A DNA stretch of 64,000 nucleotides from Sindora glabra (lineage: Eukaryota > Streptophyta > Magnoliopsida > Fabales > Fabaceae): the NCBI GenBank assembly GCA_020226215.1, contig CM035233.1, forward strand, positions 33,750,027 to 33,814,026, read 5' to 3'. This document shows, in pieces, positions 1 to 13,700 of this stretch. A program made the translations under genes and the position numbers. Below the pieces are notes generated by a model, which searched no databases, was not told the origin of the DNA, and worked only from the letters and a program-made list of their open reading frames with translations. Every line of letters starts with the position of its first letter. Position 1 is the first letter of the stretch.

Positions 1-1136
1 AATTAGGAAACTGAAAACTAAATTTCAAGAACAAATACAAGAAAAAAATCTAACATTTATATTTTGCACTTTTTTAAGAAGTACTAAACCTCATATATTT
101 AGCTACATGCTAATTAAGCTTTTAGTTTTGCAAAATAATTAGTATGTAAAAGTACAAAATCAAAGAAAATCATTTTAAGGTTAAAAGAAGAACATACCTT
201 ATTAGAAAAAGAATCATTTTAAGATTGAAAAAGTTTTAAGATAAAATTTACAAATAGTAATATACTTCAATTTTTTTATTTTCAACTCACGTTATGCTTT
301 ATTCTTTTCATTTTCAATTCATGCTCATGGCTTAAGTTTCTATATTAGTTATTACAAAAAAAATGATGTATAAAATTTATATTATAGGTTAGTTTAGAAA
401 ATTTATCATTGTCTTTAATACAATACTCTTGTCCTATTGAGTAATGTTTAATGTTAGTTACAATAAAAAATTGACATCATAATAAATGAATGTCTTTTAT
501 TAAAAATTAATTTCTTTTCTTCTTACTTTAGTAACTTTTTTCATAACCAATTCTAGAACAATCCTAGAACTTTTTTAGAATGGCTAGATACAATAAACAT
601 GTATATCAGAATAAAATTGATTCAATTATACATATCATATGCATTAAAATTTATAATTTGTATATCTATCACACACACAAACATATATCTAACTAGTATC
701 CAAAACACAAATTATTGTAAGTGGAATCAATAACATTAAAATTCTTTTTTATATTATGATATTCTTATTATAAAATTAAATAGAGCAGTAATAAATTAAA
801 TTTAAATACAATAAATGAGAAATGAGATAATTTATTATAAAGATATATTCTTCCATTTTATTTGTTTTCATATCAGTATATGAACATATACAATGAAAAA
901 AATTATTATTTGCAATGAACAAAGGACTTTATATTTATAATAAATATACATGACATCCTTATAAAAATTAAAAGGAGAAGTGGTTATCCCTTACTTGTAA
1001 TTCCTTCATACTGCTTAATAGTTTTTAAGGTACTTGATTGTATTAATTTTGTATTCATTATTCTTAAGGTGCTTGATTACTTAATTAGCTATAAACCTTT
1101 TAAGATTCTTATATTTTAATGCAAAAATGGGCATGG
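1..1136. other. AT-rich non-coding DNA
   Basis: No reading frame with recognisable protein similarity on either strand. The stretch holds poly-A/poly-T runs and a short CA-rich run near 670-690. I see no terminal repeats or splice-site series, and treat it as decayed intergenic DNA. Confidence 0.6.
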
Positions 1137-1235
1137 TTCTTACTTTATATGTATTAAAGTTTGACATAATTCTTACTTTATATGTATTAAAGTTTGACAT
1201 AATTCTTACTTTATATGTATTAAAGTTTGACATAA
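1137..1235. repeat. 33-bp minisatellite, three copies
   Basis: Three head-to-tail copies of a 33-bp unit begin at 1141, 1174 and 1207 (each starts tactttatatgtattaaag) and are essentially identical. Because 33 is a multiple of three, the array keeps frames open on both strands, giving 80- and 88-codon frames that are artefacts of the repeat rather than genes. Confidence 0.93.
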
Positions 1236-1952
1236 CATATAAAACAAGTAACATGTTAATTTTCAGATTGAAACATAAGAAATATGAGAGGTTCATATCA
1301 AATGAAACAATCAAGCACATCAAAGTTAATTTGATAATAACATACATGCTATCAATGTTGCATAATTAAAAATGCTTCAAATTTTATAATCATGACAATT
1401 ATATTAAACCACAAATATCTTATGCTTATGACCATTAATTTAGTGTAGAAGATAATTGTGATTTGATATAATACTCATAACCATAAAAACTAACTTCTAA
1501 GATTGAAATGAAGGGTGTAAATTATAATATTCAATATTAAAAAAGAATTAAAATCTCCCTAAGTTCTTTTAATTAAAGGACTTTGGTAATGAACATAAAT
1601 ATTCTACAAAAAGCTTGGAAGGATACTTGTTCAAAGTCCATTCAAATGCTTTGTAGAGTTCTTATGTTAAAGGTTAAAGTATGGATATAGTTTCTTGGAA
1701 GGAACTTTGATTGATTCTAAAGCCTTCTAAAAGCACTAGTTTCTAGAATTTATTAATAAAGAAAGCTCTTGAGATGAAGGGTAAAGATCATAATATTAAC
1801 ATTACTTAGCCTATTAAGAAAATCCAAGAATCTTTTAAGGTTTCTTCCTAGGTGTGGATATAAGACCTTCCAAATAGCCATGGTACTACTGAATATCTAG
1901 ACTTATATCGCTAACTTAGAAGCTTTCTTTTTTATGGAAGGAGATCTATCAT
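1236..1952. other. AT-rich non-coding DNA upstream of the solo LTR
   Basis: No coding signal. The sequence mentions related short phrases (for example ttggaagga at about 1615 and 1694) suggesting old local duplication, but nothing assignable to a family. Confidence 0.5.
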
Positions 1953-3580
1953 GAAAGTGTTAGTGTGTGTCCTAAGAGCCAATCATAAGATGATTGTAAT
2001 AACACACAATGTATTAGATTTTATTTTAAGCAATATAATTATTATATTTTATTTTATTTTTCTACAATTTATAACTTAAATATAATAATTATCCATGCAA
2101 TAGTTTTGCTATTCCTAAAATGTCCGTAGTCAAATATTATTGTAGAAGAGATAATAATAATACATTGAGACTATCATATATAGTGACTAATGATTATAAA
2201 TTATGGATATATAATATTAAGTCAATACATAGGTACATTATTAGTGAACAGATGTACTGGACTGACTTGCTGTGAGAATACTACATAGATAGACATGTGT
2301 CATTAGCTATTCTCATATGACCACAATGCATGTAGTTTTTTAACCTAAAGTTATTATGGTTCCTTACATGAGGGGTCACACACTTTGATGTTATCCTGTG
2401 TCACCTTTAATCGAGATGATGTGTAGGTCATTAATTGGGTGTGTTATGAATCATGCAGAGAGATGTAAGTGGTGTAGATGAGATTTTGTTACTCTTGTAT
2501 AAAGGAAAGATATCCTTGAAGCTCTTAATTAAGTGAGACTTAGAAATGCATAACCATGCTCAACTAGATCAATATGTGATATTGATCATTTATTTTAATC
2601 TACTTAGTATCAAAAAATATAAATTGAATATTAGCGAAGATGACACACTCTATATCTCCAGTTCAATTTGGATATCATTATAGAAGGGATTGTAATGCAA
2701 AGCGTTAATCACACATTAGGTGGATGTTGAATCACAAACATTCTTATTACTTAGGTGATAGTGATATATTATTAAATACTGCTCACGATCTATAGTCCAA
2801 TGATAGGTTATTGCCAATGTAATAAGAACCTATGAGATCATACAAAAGGAGTAAGAATGAGACAGTAATTAATTAGTTTTTAATTATACTAAAAACTTAT
2901 TAATTAGGCTTGTTATTTTATATATATTATCAAAGTAATAATGTATATATATTATTCATGTAATATATATTTTATATTATATTATATGATATTATCTGAT
3001 ATTAAAGTAATATCAAATTATTATACAATTTGATATTAGATAAATATATTATGAGATAATGTTATTATCTAATAATATTTAGTTATTAATATTAAAGTAA
3101 TATTAAATAATTAATGAATAAGCCTTATCTCTCCTCACATGTTAGAGATAAGGTGTTAGTGGTTGAGTAGGATTAAGATTAGTTGCAGTTATCCTACTAG
3201 GACTAGGAAAGATGCATGCCTTTAAGTTTATAAAAAAGGCATAAAGGTGTCATTGTTCATGCATGAAAACAAGAAAATTTTCCATCATCAAAACCACACA
3301 AAACATCTTATAAAACTGCACTAAACCTTTCCCTCTTTGCGTGAGAGATGAATCCTAGTAGATTCATAGATGTTAATAAGTCACTATTCACTCCGAGTGG
3401 ATATTGTAGATGCACCATCACCTAATTATGCTCGTGATTCAGATCTACACTCCAAGAGATAATCTTTGATTCTTGATTTATATCCCTGGACATTGATCTA
3501 TGGAAAGGTTTCACATTACATGATTTTGAAAAATCTACTTTGCGTTATATTACATAATATATGTGAAACCTAATAGAAAG
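1953..3580. mobile_element. Solo LTR (1,618 bp) with 5-bp target duplication
   Basis: The unit 1958-3575 starts TGTTAG and ends CTAATA, the latter one base from the inverted complement CTAACA. It is flanked by a perfect direct repeat GAAAG (1953-1957 and 3576-3580), the size LTR-retrotransposon integrases make. Inside, near 3225-3245, lies a TATA-like run (tttataaaaaaggcataaag) followed by leader-like sequence, as expected for an LTR promoter in plus orientation. No primer site, polypurine tract or gag/pol follows, so this is an LTR left by recombination between two LTRs. The phrase content resembles long copia-type LTRs of plants, which is from memory and is not proof of the family. Confidence 0.8.
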
Positions 3581-4735
3581 ATCATACATGTATTTATAGG
3601 AATTTCTATTTATATGCTGGGGTAAAATAATTAAACATTGATCATTAATTAAAAATTAATATTATAAGTTTGGCTATATGTACAATTGTAATGACTTAAA
3701 ATATTAATCAAGTATTAAAACGATGTGTAAACTATTAATAAATTATTACAATAATTGATATGGACTTATATGATGATCACCAAAACAAACTGACATTGTA
3801 ATTTTTAATTATTAACCTATTACCATGATTGAAATAGACTTATATAGTGATTATCATAAAAACCTAACATTTTAAGTTCATTTATTATAAGTCATATTTA
3901 TTTCTATTCATTTAGACTTCTTCAATTTCATTCATTTAAACTTCTTCATAATTTCATTCATTTAGATCTTTTCAATTTCATTCATTTAAACTTATTTATA
4001 AATGGCATTTATTTAAACATACTCAGATTTCGAGAAAATATCATTATATTAAACATCAGTAATCTAAAAACCGACATCTTTATGTTTATCATTCCTTCAA
4101 TAAAGGCCTTTTGATTATTAGAGATTTCTATTATATGAATTGAAATGAAATGAAAGTTATTTTTGAACCAATTTAACATAAAACTTTATATTTGTTTTGA
4201 TATATCTTCTTTGATTATTGCATATTGTTGTTATGTAAACAATAAAATTTAAAAAGAAAGTTATTTTTAAACTAATTTAGTGTAGAATGTTATATTTGTT
4301 TTAATATGTTTTCTCTTTGTTAATCTATGTAATCAAAATGCTTATTATATAATTTTAAGTAAAAATAACATATAGATAAGTAAAAAAAATAATTCTATAA
4401 ATTAAAATCATAATTATTATTGCTCTATTCATAATAAAAGTATAAATAGATGAATAAAGAAAAATAATATCTTTGTAAATATATACAAAAAAATTACACT
4501 ATATCATTAATAAATAAAAAATATATATTTATATGAATACATAAAAACAACGGAATAACCACTATGTATGAAAATTTTCATCCTTGATGCAAAATCTAGT
4601 ATTCTTGCTTAAAATTTTCAAGTTTATATACTCTAGGGATATGAAAGTAGAGTAAGAACATATAAGAATCACTTGTCAAATTATCATTTACTTGAACATA
4701 GAAGAATCACTTATCAAATTATCATTCATTAACTC
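3581..4735. repeat. AT-rich DNA with a four-copy short tandem repeat at 3901-4000
   Basis: Between about 3901 and 4000 the phrase ttcatttagacttcttcaat recurs four times with a period of about 26-31 bp and small changes (ttcattcattta plus gactt, aactt, gatct, aactt). The rest of the stretch is AT-rich without coding signal. Confidence 0.6.
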
Positions 4736-4985
4736 TTTCATTCTACTTTTACTATACAGGAAATGAGAAAATATATAATAGGAAAGAACCTAAGGCTAAA
4801 GTTCTTTCATGATACACTCTTTTAATGACAGTGAAATGAATGATTAGCAACTCTTCCATTTATAAGCTTTGTCCATTCTACTTTTATTTCATGGTAAATG
4901 AAAGAGTATACAATAGAAAAGAAATGAAAGTTAAGATCCTTCTATTGTATACTCTCTTGATGAAAGTGTAATAAATGATTAACAG
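4736..4985. repeat. Imperfect tandem duplication of about 134 bp
   Basis: The phrase attctactttta occurs at about 4740 and 4874, and in both copies is followed by a related series (ggaaatgagaaaatatataatagg versus its diverged copy, then a cctaaggc/ttaagatcc segment, then gataca/tatactct and aatgaatgattagc/aataaatgattaac). Old and diverged; no coding capacity. Confidence 0.55.
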
Positions 4986-6877
4986 TATATAATGTATTAA
5001 ACTTGAAAGGATATTGGAGTGGGAAATGTTAAAAAAGTTCATATGGAAAGATAAAGTTAGAAAAGATTTATAAGATTATTAAACAAAATTGATGTCTTAT
5101 ACTTGTGTAGTATCCAATGAGGCTTTTTAAATTGTCTTTTAAATGATAGTTAAGTAAAAATTCAATATTCTAAGTTTTTGCATAAGATTAGACATTGGTT
5201 ATATTCTTGTTTATCATCTTAAATTTTTATATAATTTTAAAAATCTCATTGCATTAAAATAAACATTGGTTATATTGTAAATAACATGTATTGACTAACA
5301 TAAATCATTAATTTTGGAGTAGTGGAAATTGGATTTGGAATGCAAATTGAAGATTGTCATTAAATACAGAATGAAAACCCAAATTTGTAAAGTTCAATCC
5401 AATAAATATAAAAGATTCAAAACTCAATTTTAGATTTATATTTAGTACCTATAGTACTTTTGTAAAGGGTTACAATTTATAACAAGTTTCACCTAAATAA
5501 CTCTATTGAATTTTAGAATTTTCTAACTTTACATTTAAAACTTTATCTAATTCTTTTTCTTGGATATAATTATCATAAAACCTTTAACTCTTTTTGTTCA
5601 AATAACCATTTCATTTATAATTTATTTCCCTTTAAGGAAGATTTTGATATGTGTAAATTGGATTTTTTATATTCTAATTTTGATATTTTATTGTACTTTT
5701 AGTTTTATTTTTCTTTCTTCAAGTTGTGGGCCTCTGTTATGCCCTCTTGAAAACATAACAATGTGGGATTTATTTTACAATGAGGATAATTGAAATAACT
5801 AATATGCCATTGTTTAAAATAAAGCTTGTATGCATATAGGAAATTTTTTGGTGAATAAATATGAATAAGTTATTAAGAAAAATAATATTTAATAGTTTAG
5901 TAAGATGAGAAATAGAAATTGGTAAGAAATAAATGAGGAAAATAAATACAATAGTAAAGTTTCAAGTTAATATAAGTAAGCATATAAGTATAGAGAAAAT
6001 TTTAAAAATATTTTCAAAAATACCCCTATACATTATTCCTCATTTTTAAGATCACCCATCATCTTTTTCTCTCATTTTCCTAACCTTCCCAAATCCCCCT
6101 TCCTTTCTCGATATTTCTTGATCTTTTCTTTTTCAAATTAAAGCAAGAAAGCATTAAATTTCTTTAATTTCTCCATCTAAATCTATGTAAGGTAAAAAAA
6201 AATCTTTACTATTAAGATTTTTTTCTTATCCTTCTTTTTGGTTTAATGGAATTTAAGAAATTTTGATTCCAATAAACATTTCAAAGCCTAACTTAAGAAA
6301 TCCTTAATTTTAGGTTTGATTAGGGTTAAGTACATTCCTCCATACTAAGTAAGTAAATATTCTAGTTTAAATTGATAAATTTTAAGATGAATAGGTTTTG
6401 AGTTTTATAATTGGTTATTCTTGATTTTTGAGTATGATTGCTTAAATAATATGTTGATTAATGGAATAGGATAGAGTACACGATGACATTGTCATAAATG
6501 AGATGATAAGAGGCTATATTTATGATTAGATGAGATACAAATGAGTAATAAATACATTTGAGGTTGTTTTTCTTTAATAAATAGTAAAAAAATTGAAAAA
6601 ATTTGAAAAAAATGCAAAACTCTAAGATATAGTCAGTTATGCCTTAGAACTTATGCAATCTAGGTAAGCATAGTTGACTACAAGGTAAACAATTGCCCTT
6701 TAGATGTTAATAGTTAACTATATACATAGCTATATTTAAGATGTATGCCATTGGCCATCATAATGTGATGTGATTATGATGAAATGACTATGGTTGAGCC
6801 TTATTGGCTTTTTGAGATTAAATTGATTAGTTCATGTTTTATGTGATAAGTTTTACATGAAGGTAGTCCGGTTGGTA

Positions 6878-6881
<4 letters not shown>
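4986..6881. other. Non-coding DNA, possibly part of an old LTR
   Basis: No gene. From about 6020 to 6180 there is a pyrimidine-rich leader-like stretch (cccctatacattattcctc, then C/T-rich) followed by a splice-donor-like ctatgtaaggt, and around 6940-7060 a phrase resembling the 3' part of gypsy LTRs that I know only from memory. I could not find matching ends or a target duplication, so an LTR remnant is only a suggestion. A 77-codon open frame at 5560 has no recognisable features. Confidence 0.3.

Positions 6882-6926
<45 letters not shown>
6882..6926. repeat. (TA)n microsatellite
   Basis: About 45 bp of uninterrupted TA. The Tyr-Ile open frame across it is an artefact. Confidence 0.97.
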
Positions 6927-6928
<2 letters not shown>

Positions 6929-9053
6929 TTATATTTGCCTACATTAGAGTATTTACTCATTGAACCTAAACTCGCTCCTTTATATTTAATTTTGCAAATT
7001 TATAGGTTGAGCCTCCATCACCACTTTCTCAGAGGTAGTTATGTTGGAGGCTATTTCTTAATGGTTTTTAATAACATGAACATTTGCTAGATAGATATTA
7101 TTTGGGCCTTATTCTATATAAGTAGAAAGGATAGAGGGATTATTGATCTAAATTCTCCTTAAGTTAGTTAGGTTAGCTTATCATTAAGTTAAAAAGATTA
7201 TAAGTAACCCTAATTTTTTTATATTTTATAAACTTAATGATTTTTAATGAAATGTCCTTTCTTTCCTCCTATTGCTTTCCTTCCTTTCCATGCATTTTAA
7301 GTAAATAATCAAGATAGTGTTGAATAAATGGGATTAGACTAGTGTAAATCAAATAATGAATTTTGCACTGATCATGATTAGATTTAGTTTTATAACAACC
7401 TCCCTATTTTTATCTCAAATTTTTGGATTATTTAGTTTAAAACCTTGTATTTCCTTGCTCAAATCATGAGATTTTAGTTTTTCTATGTGTATTCTCTTGA
7501 TCCTTGAGTCCATACTTCTTTTCTATTTTTGAAATTCCATTAATGGTTTGAAGAAAAGGAAAAAATTAGAATGTATTTGAAAATGTTTTTATTTTTTATT
7601 TTAAAAAATATTATCAAAAGTTATTTTTATTTTTTAAAAATTAATTTTGAATTTGAGAAAAATAAAAAATAAAAAATGGTTAAGTATGCTTATAAGGAAA
7701 ATTTTCATTTAATTACCAAATTGTCATTAAGAATAAAAAAAATTAAGAACATATTTATAGGTTATTTTTATTTTCTATTTTTAAGTCATATATACAAAGT
7801 TATATCTTTTAAAATAGATTATATAAATAGGTACCAAGCAAAAACTTTTATTTTAAAAATTTATAAACAAAAAATTATTTTTAAAAATAATAAACAAATA
7901 TATCTTTAAGTGCTATGTAAATACCTTCATCTTTAATTCGACAGAAAATGTTCAAAGGAGACTTGGTTCACATAATTTTGATAATTACAGACCAAAATAA
8001 AATTTCAATATTTAGAGGGATTGAATGCAGTGAAAATTAATACTAAGGGCCATAATTGTAATTAAACCAAAGATAAAATAGTGAATAAATCCTAATGATT
8101 TAATTTTTTTAACAATTATATTTTTTAATTAAAGATAATTTGATAATTAAATTAAAAATTAACATAGAACATTCATAAATACCAAAACCAAAATAAAAAA
8201 ACATTGATTCAATATAAAAATATTACTGTTTTAACATTAATTTAAATTTTTTACATCAAATCATTTATCCGAAATAAACTATAGATTATAACAATATCCT
8301 TATATGATAATATTAATTCTATTTTTAAAAAATAAAATCAAATTCCTTATATTAATCTTACTCATACATTATATAAATTAAATTTAAAAATAATGTTTCT
8401 TAGTTATTTATATAAGTGTTACTAATTAAAGTAAAAACATATAATTTATTTCATGTTCTTTGATGCAAGGAATAATATACGTAACCTTGTAATTACCAAA
8501 AATATACATAAATTTGTAATAACTTTTGAAAAAACATTGGATTCTCCACTTATATATATCTTATTAATTTATATATTTTATAATATAATAATTTTATTTA
8601 TGGTTACTTTCAACTTTTAAACATAAATTAATGCATTTTTAAATCATTTTTAATAATATACAAGTAAAACATTGATAAATTAATATTTGGGACCTTGAAA
8701 ATTTATTAATTAATCAAGATATTATTTCATCAATAAATTAAAATTTTATTAATTCTTTATTTTTTTTGGAAACATTGAACTTTGAGAGTAAATGAATATA
8801 TTGTACTTTTTATTGTAAAAGTTTGAGAAGTGTAAGGAGACAAAAATTTCAAGAAGAAACAAGTAACGTTGAAGTCATCTTTTACAAAAGCTTCCTAATT
8901 GAATTATGCCTGCATACAATTTTGATGTATAGGGACATTATTAATTCATATAATAAGTGATATTTATATTTTTTTTTATAAATGTAACATCTTATAAATT
9001 TGGTGAATTATTAATTTACCATATTAGGCCCAATTTAGGACTATCCAAAAATA

Positions 9054-9062
<9 letters not shown>
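6927..9062. other. AT-rich non-coding DNA
   Basis: No recognisable gene or element boundary. A run of A/T-rich near-palindromic sequence at about 7560-7680 (attttttattttaaaaaat and similar) resembles a second stretch at about 44,620-44,720, both made of tttttatttttt/aaaaataaaaaa blocks, and may be remnants of the same MITE type. Confidence 0.4.
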
Positions 9063-9111
<49 letters not shown>

Positions 9112-9149
9112 AATTATGATTTATCAAATATATATATATATATATATAT
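9063..9149. repeat. Two (TA)n microsatellites
   Basis: TA arrays at 9063-9109 and 9128-9149, separated by a short AT-rich spacer containing atttatcaaa. No coding meaning. Confidence 0.96.
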
Positions 9150-10502
9150 CAAAATTATTGATTTATCAAAGTTATACAGTACTTTCCATGCTTTTTGAAA
9201 TTTATTTTACAATATTTAGTCATTTAAGAATTTTTTTATTTAGTAAGCATCCTAAAAAAATTGAATTGACTATAAATATATAAAATTAAATAAAAAATAA
9301 TAAAATAAGAATTGATTATCAGTAGTTAATGTATGTCCTTAACACCAAAATTATAACTGAACTTATTCTAATTAGTACTAAGTGTGAATTCAAGTTGAAT
9401 CCAATAGATTAGGGTTAATTTTGGCAACATAAAATATAAAATAGGAGGTTTTAGTTGTAAATTATAAAATAATTGAATGCAAACATGAAAAAGAAATTGT
9501 GATGAGAAAAAGGTTCCAATTCAAAGTAATTCTATACATAAATTCAATTGTTGATCCTTAACAACTAATGCATTATCCTAGAATTGATTACATAGTTATA
9601 AATTGCTTGAAATCCTTAGAATAATTATAAATTATTCCTAAATTCAATTAATTTGAAAATTGTCTAGTTAATTCTTCATTATTAAATCCAATTTAAGAAT
9701 TATTTGAAATCCTTGTAATGGCCCCTAAATCTATTTAGTAATAGCACTAAGACCTAATTAAGATTAAATCAATAACTTGTAATCGCAAATTATCAACCCA
9801 TCTTGTATTTTCTTTATATTACTAATAATTCACTTAAACATTAAATCATTGAAATTTCATTACCAATGATAGCAGTCAATTGTAACAATTCACAATTGCA
9901 AACTAATCATAACTAATTGTATAGCATTAGACTAAAATAGATAATGAATTAACTAGTTACATATAGCAAATTATCCAAACAATCATTCATAATAAAAATG
10001 GAGAAACAAGGGATTACCAAATAGAGAATATATTATCAAGTTTTATAATCTACATGACTTTAAGTATGAAAAAATCTTGAACTAGAAAGAAAAAAATCAT
10101 TACTTATGACACTTGGAAACAAAGAGAGAAAAGAGAAAGTTGTTGTCTTGTGTATAAGTATTGCCTTCAAAGGCATAAATCCCTATTAAATTTGATCTCT
10201 CATTTGAAAAATCCTATTAGGCTAAGTTGGGTTAACTTTTAGGATTACAATAAATTAGGCTTTGCTCAATTTAGAAGCTTTTAACCAAATTTACAAATAA
10301 AAATACCATAATGGTTTACCACAATAAATCATATAATTCACCTTTCTAGCCATTAAAATGATATACTTTCATTAATGTAAGTCTTGAAATATGTTAGTTT
10401 AGATCTTAGGTAACCTTAGGCTTTTGCTTAATACCATTTGGACTCTTAGAGCTCCATTTATACTCGAATTATTAATGTTGGGTCAAATTGGATAGCAACA
10501 CT
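9150..10502. other. AT-rich non-coding DNA
   Basis: No gene or boundary recognised. Sequence is repeat-like (many attaatt/ccttaga phrases) but I see no LTR pair, terminal inverted repeat or protein remnant. Confidence 0.5.
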
Positions 10503-12561
10503 TGCCATGATCCTCCCTAGGCCATGATTATCATGGAACTTTATCAATTAGTTTCTACTAGCCTAACTAATTTTTCCTTATTTATGTACACATGCATGCA
10601 CAAGATAATGAAGAAAATTATCAAGGAAGACTATATTAAGAAGTGCAATAATTATAATTATCAAAATAGTCCTATAATAAAGATAAGTTTAACCTATTTA
10701 TAATTCATTCTAATTAAAGGATAATTGAGCCTAGCTAGCTTTAGTTGAGAAAATTCATAATTTTTCTACCTTTTTTTCCCTGTATAATTCAAAGCATGAA
10801 AACATCTATTTACAAATCAAATGTCTATTATTGTTAGTTGCTAATTGCCATACTATGAGAGCTCCTAAGGGATCTATCCTTGTGGTAGTGGTGGAAGAGA
10901 TAACTAAACCTTAGAACTTGAAAAATAAAATACAAAAGTGTAAGTTTAGGGCTTAATGAGTAAGCATTCTAATAAATACAAGCATGAGAAAATCTATTTA
11001 AACTCTTGTTAACTGAATTTAACTTTCTTAAGTTTAAATACTCTTATCACATAATTCATAACATAATCTTATTAATATTATTGCAACAATCATATAAATG
11101 CATATATCCATTTGTACAATTTCTCAAATTAATGTAAGTCACATCCAAATCACATGAGAAGAGTAAAAAATAAAATAATGAAAGCAAATAGATCTTTTTG
11201 TAACTCCTATCCATCTTTATCTCTCACAAGCCCATCCTTATTCTTCTAAGTCAACCTTATCTGTTACAAGTTGATATTGGATTCGTTGTTTAAAGATAAT
11301 ATCAATATGCCCCTATCTCAATCTTTACAAGTATCAATATAAGTCAAACTCAATTGTTATAAAATAAGCACATCATAACATATTAGTATATATTAACACT
11401 ACCATGCCTTTTTTTATGGCCTTAAATATTCCATCAACATTATTTATCCTATTTGTATCCATTTCTAACAAATTTGTAAGGTGTAAGTGCATTTTATGTG
11501 TTTATAAGGGATAAAATTTCCATTATCATGTTCACATTTAATTTCATACATACATATACACTAATATAGCCAATTATATTTAATATTGCAAGAAGTCTTA
11601 AATCAATTTAAGTTAAAAATTTTAATTATGGAAATAGGGAATCAATTTTGGAATTGATTCAGTACAAGGAAATTGCTTCTGTGACCTAATGAATCAATTC
11701 TGGAATTGATTTCACTCCCTCAAGTTTGCATCTAGAAGTGGTGAATCAGTTTTGGATTGGATTACCTACTATAATTTCTATATTTTAGGTGTAAGCAATC
11801 AATTCACACATGAGTGTTCTACATTTTCCTAAAAAATTACTATTCATTCATGGGAAATTTACTTAAATAAAAAACTAAAGTAATATAACTTAATCCAATC
11901 ACTGCCAAAAGCAAAAATAATATCATAACTATTAATTTTAGCATTTAATCTAAGCTAAACACCATTATATAGTGATTTACCTCAAATCATTCAATATCAA
12001 ATAAAGCTAACTCAATTTATTAAAATCCTTCAAGAATAAGTAAATACTAGAAAATAGAGGAGATGATGGGCATTGAATTTAAAGATGGAAATGCTCCTAA
12101 ACATAAAAATTCAAAAGTTAAAGTCTAAGGTTCCTAACTTCCTAATCTATTCAAACTTCTAACCTTTCATTACTTGAAATAAGAAATAAGAATGATGAAA
12201 TGCATGGATTAAAGAGTAAAATCACTTATCTTGCTTGGTTATAAAGACCGAAGGATTGAGGATGGTAAAGGTTTGATTAAGAGATTAAAAGAGGAGAAAG
12301 ATGAGTTTGTATGTAGAGAAAATAAGAAAAATGGGAATTGGATTTGGGGAGAAAAGTTTAAATGTGATTGCTTAAAAAGCAAAATGGGAAATATCTCTTA
12401 TTATCTGTTCCTCACTCTTTATTTATTTTTAACCACACTTAACCTTAAATTACTCTCATTTATTCATAATTTAAGTCTTTAAAAATAAATTTAATTTCCT
12501 ACTATATCTCTTAATTATTTACTTTTAAACAAAACATTTTATATTTTTTATGGGTGTAACA
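10503..12561 (-). repeat. Left (3') LTR of the gypsy element
   Basis: Begins tgccatgatcctccc and ends gggtgtaaca, i.e. on the minus strand it starts TGTTACACCC. Its first 60 bp match the start of the right copy (catggaact-atcaatt), and 11,470-12,300 matches 17,560-18,470 (for example tgtgtttataaggga, tcctaaacataaaa, tgcatggatta). About 900 bp at 10,560-11,465 has no counterpart in the right copy, so either this copy gained an insertion or the other lost sequence. Confidence 0.7.
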
Positions 12562-12879
12562 ATATTCTTTCCTTACAAAAGAATTTGTTCTAAATTCTTA
12601 AGATGCAAATTAATCTTATAAACATGTAAGGAAACAAATTTGCATAACTCTTAAAGGCTTACCAAATTGATAAGGATACTTTAGCTATATATCTAATTTA
12701 AGCTCCTAAGTTGCTTGCTTGATTCTATGTCATTCCTAGCAAATTTTTATGAAAGACACTTTCTTAGATCTTAACTTTTAAATTTGATGATCTAAGATCT
12801 TAACTAATTACTCTTTATATGATAACTTAAGGTCCAGTTGCAATGATTCATCTTAGATCACATAGGATATGTTTGGTAT

Positions 12880-13700
12880 ATATTTTTAGAACAAAGAAAT
12901 ATGGAACATCATATATATAACATGCAAGCTATCTAATAATCTTAAATGATATGCCATAGCTTTTATGCATTTAATAATTACAATGATAAAATAAGGTGCT
13001 AATTTTCTTTTCTTTTTAAATCGCATCACACCTTTCGTTGGTGAGATCTTGAGAAAAATCATATCTCTTTCCCAAGATTTTACTTCTCTTTTCCCCTTGT
13101 CTACATTGGATTTCTATCAATCTTGAGCCATTTTCAATCAGTCTTTAATAATTTGAATTTTCTCTTATACATCTGCCACTAAGTCCAATTCTAAGAGCTT
13201 TGTTTCTCCTAGTCTAAACTATCCCATAAGAATTCTATACTTTTTGTCATAAAGTGCTTTATATAGAGCTATTTTAATGCTTGATTGATAGTTATTGTTA
13301 TAAGTAAACTCTATCAATAACAAATATTTCTTCTAATTCACTTTAAACTTAAAGGTGCATGCCCTATGCATATCTTTTAAAATTTGAATAATTTGTTCTA
13401 ATTGCCCATTTGTTTAATGATGAAAAGCCATAATGAACCCCAACTAAGTACCTAATGCTTGCTAGAATAATTGCCAAAAGTGAGTTATAAACTACATACC
13501 TTATTCATAGATAATGGCGATCGAATCCCTTGCAATGGCATCATCTTGTTAAGATAATGGTGATTACCAACTTAGTCAATTGGTCCATAATGGCCTATAT
13601 AAAACTATACCTTTTATGAGATTTTAGCAATCTCGTTAGAAAATTCATTGTTATATATTCCCATTTTCATTTTGGAATTAGAAGTAATTGGTGCCTTTTG
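12880..13700 (-). pseudogene. Decayed gypsy integrase
   Basis: Minus-strand phrases match the end of a gypsy polyprotein. Around 13,480-13,380 one reads QALGT, then AFHH-TNGQLEQIIQIL, the altered form of the family motif in which a conserved AFHPQTDGQ(S)ER is expected. Around 13,075-12,885 a phrase ending in sequence like SPTKGVMRFKKKRKLAP corresponds to the integrase C-terminal region. Stops and frame changes occur throughout, and the N-terminal zinc finger is not clear. Not functional. Family assignment rests on recognised phrases, not a computed alignment. Confidence 0.72.

Noticed and set aside
5560..5793. 77-codon plus-strand frame
   Set aside because: Ile/Phe/Leu-rich random frame in AT-rich DNA, without homologous phrases or splice signals.
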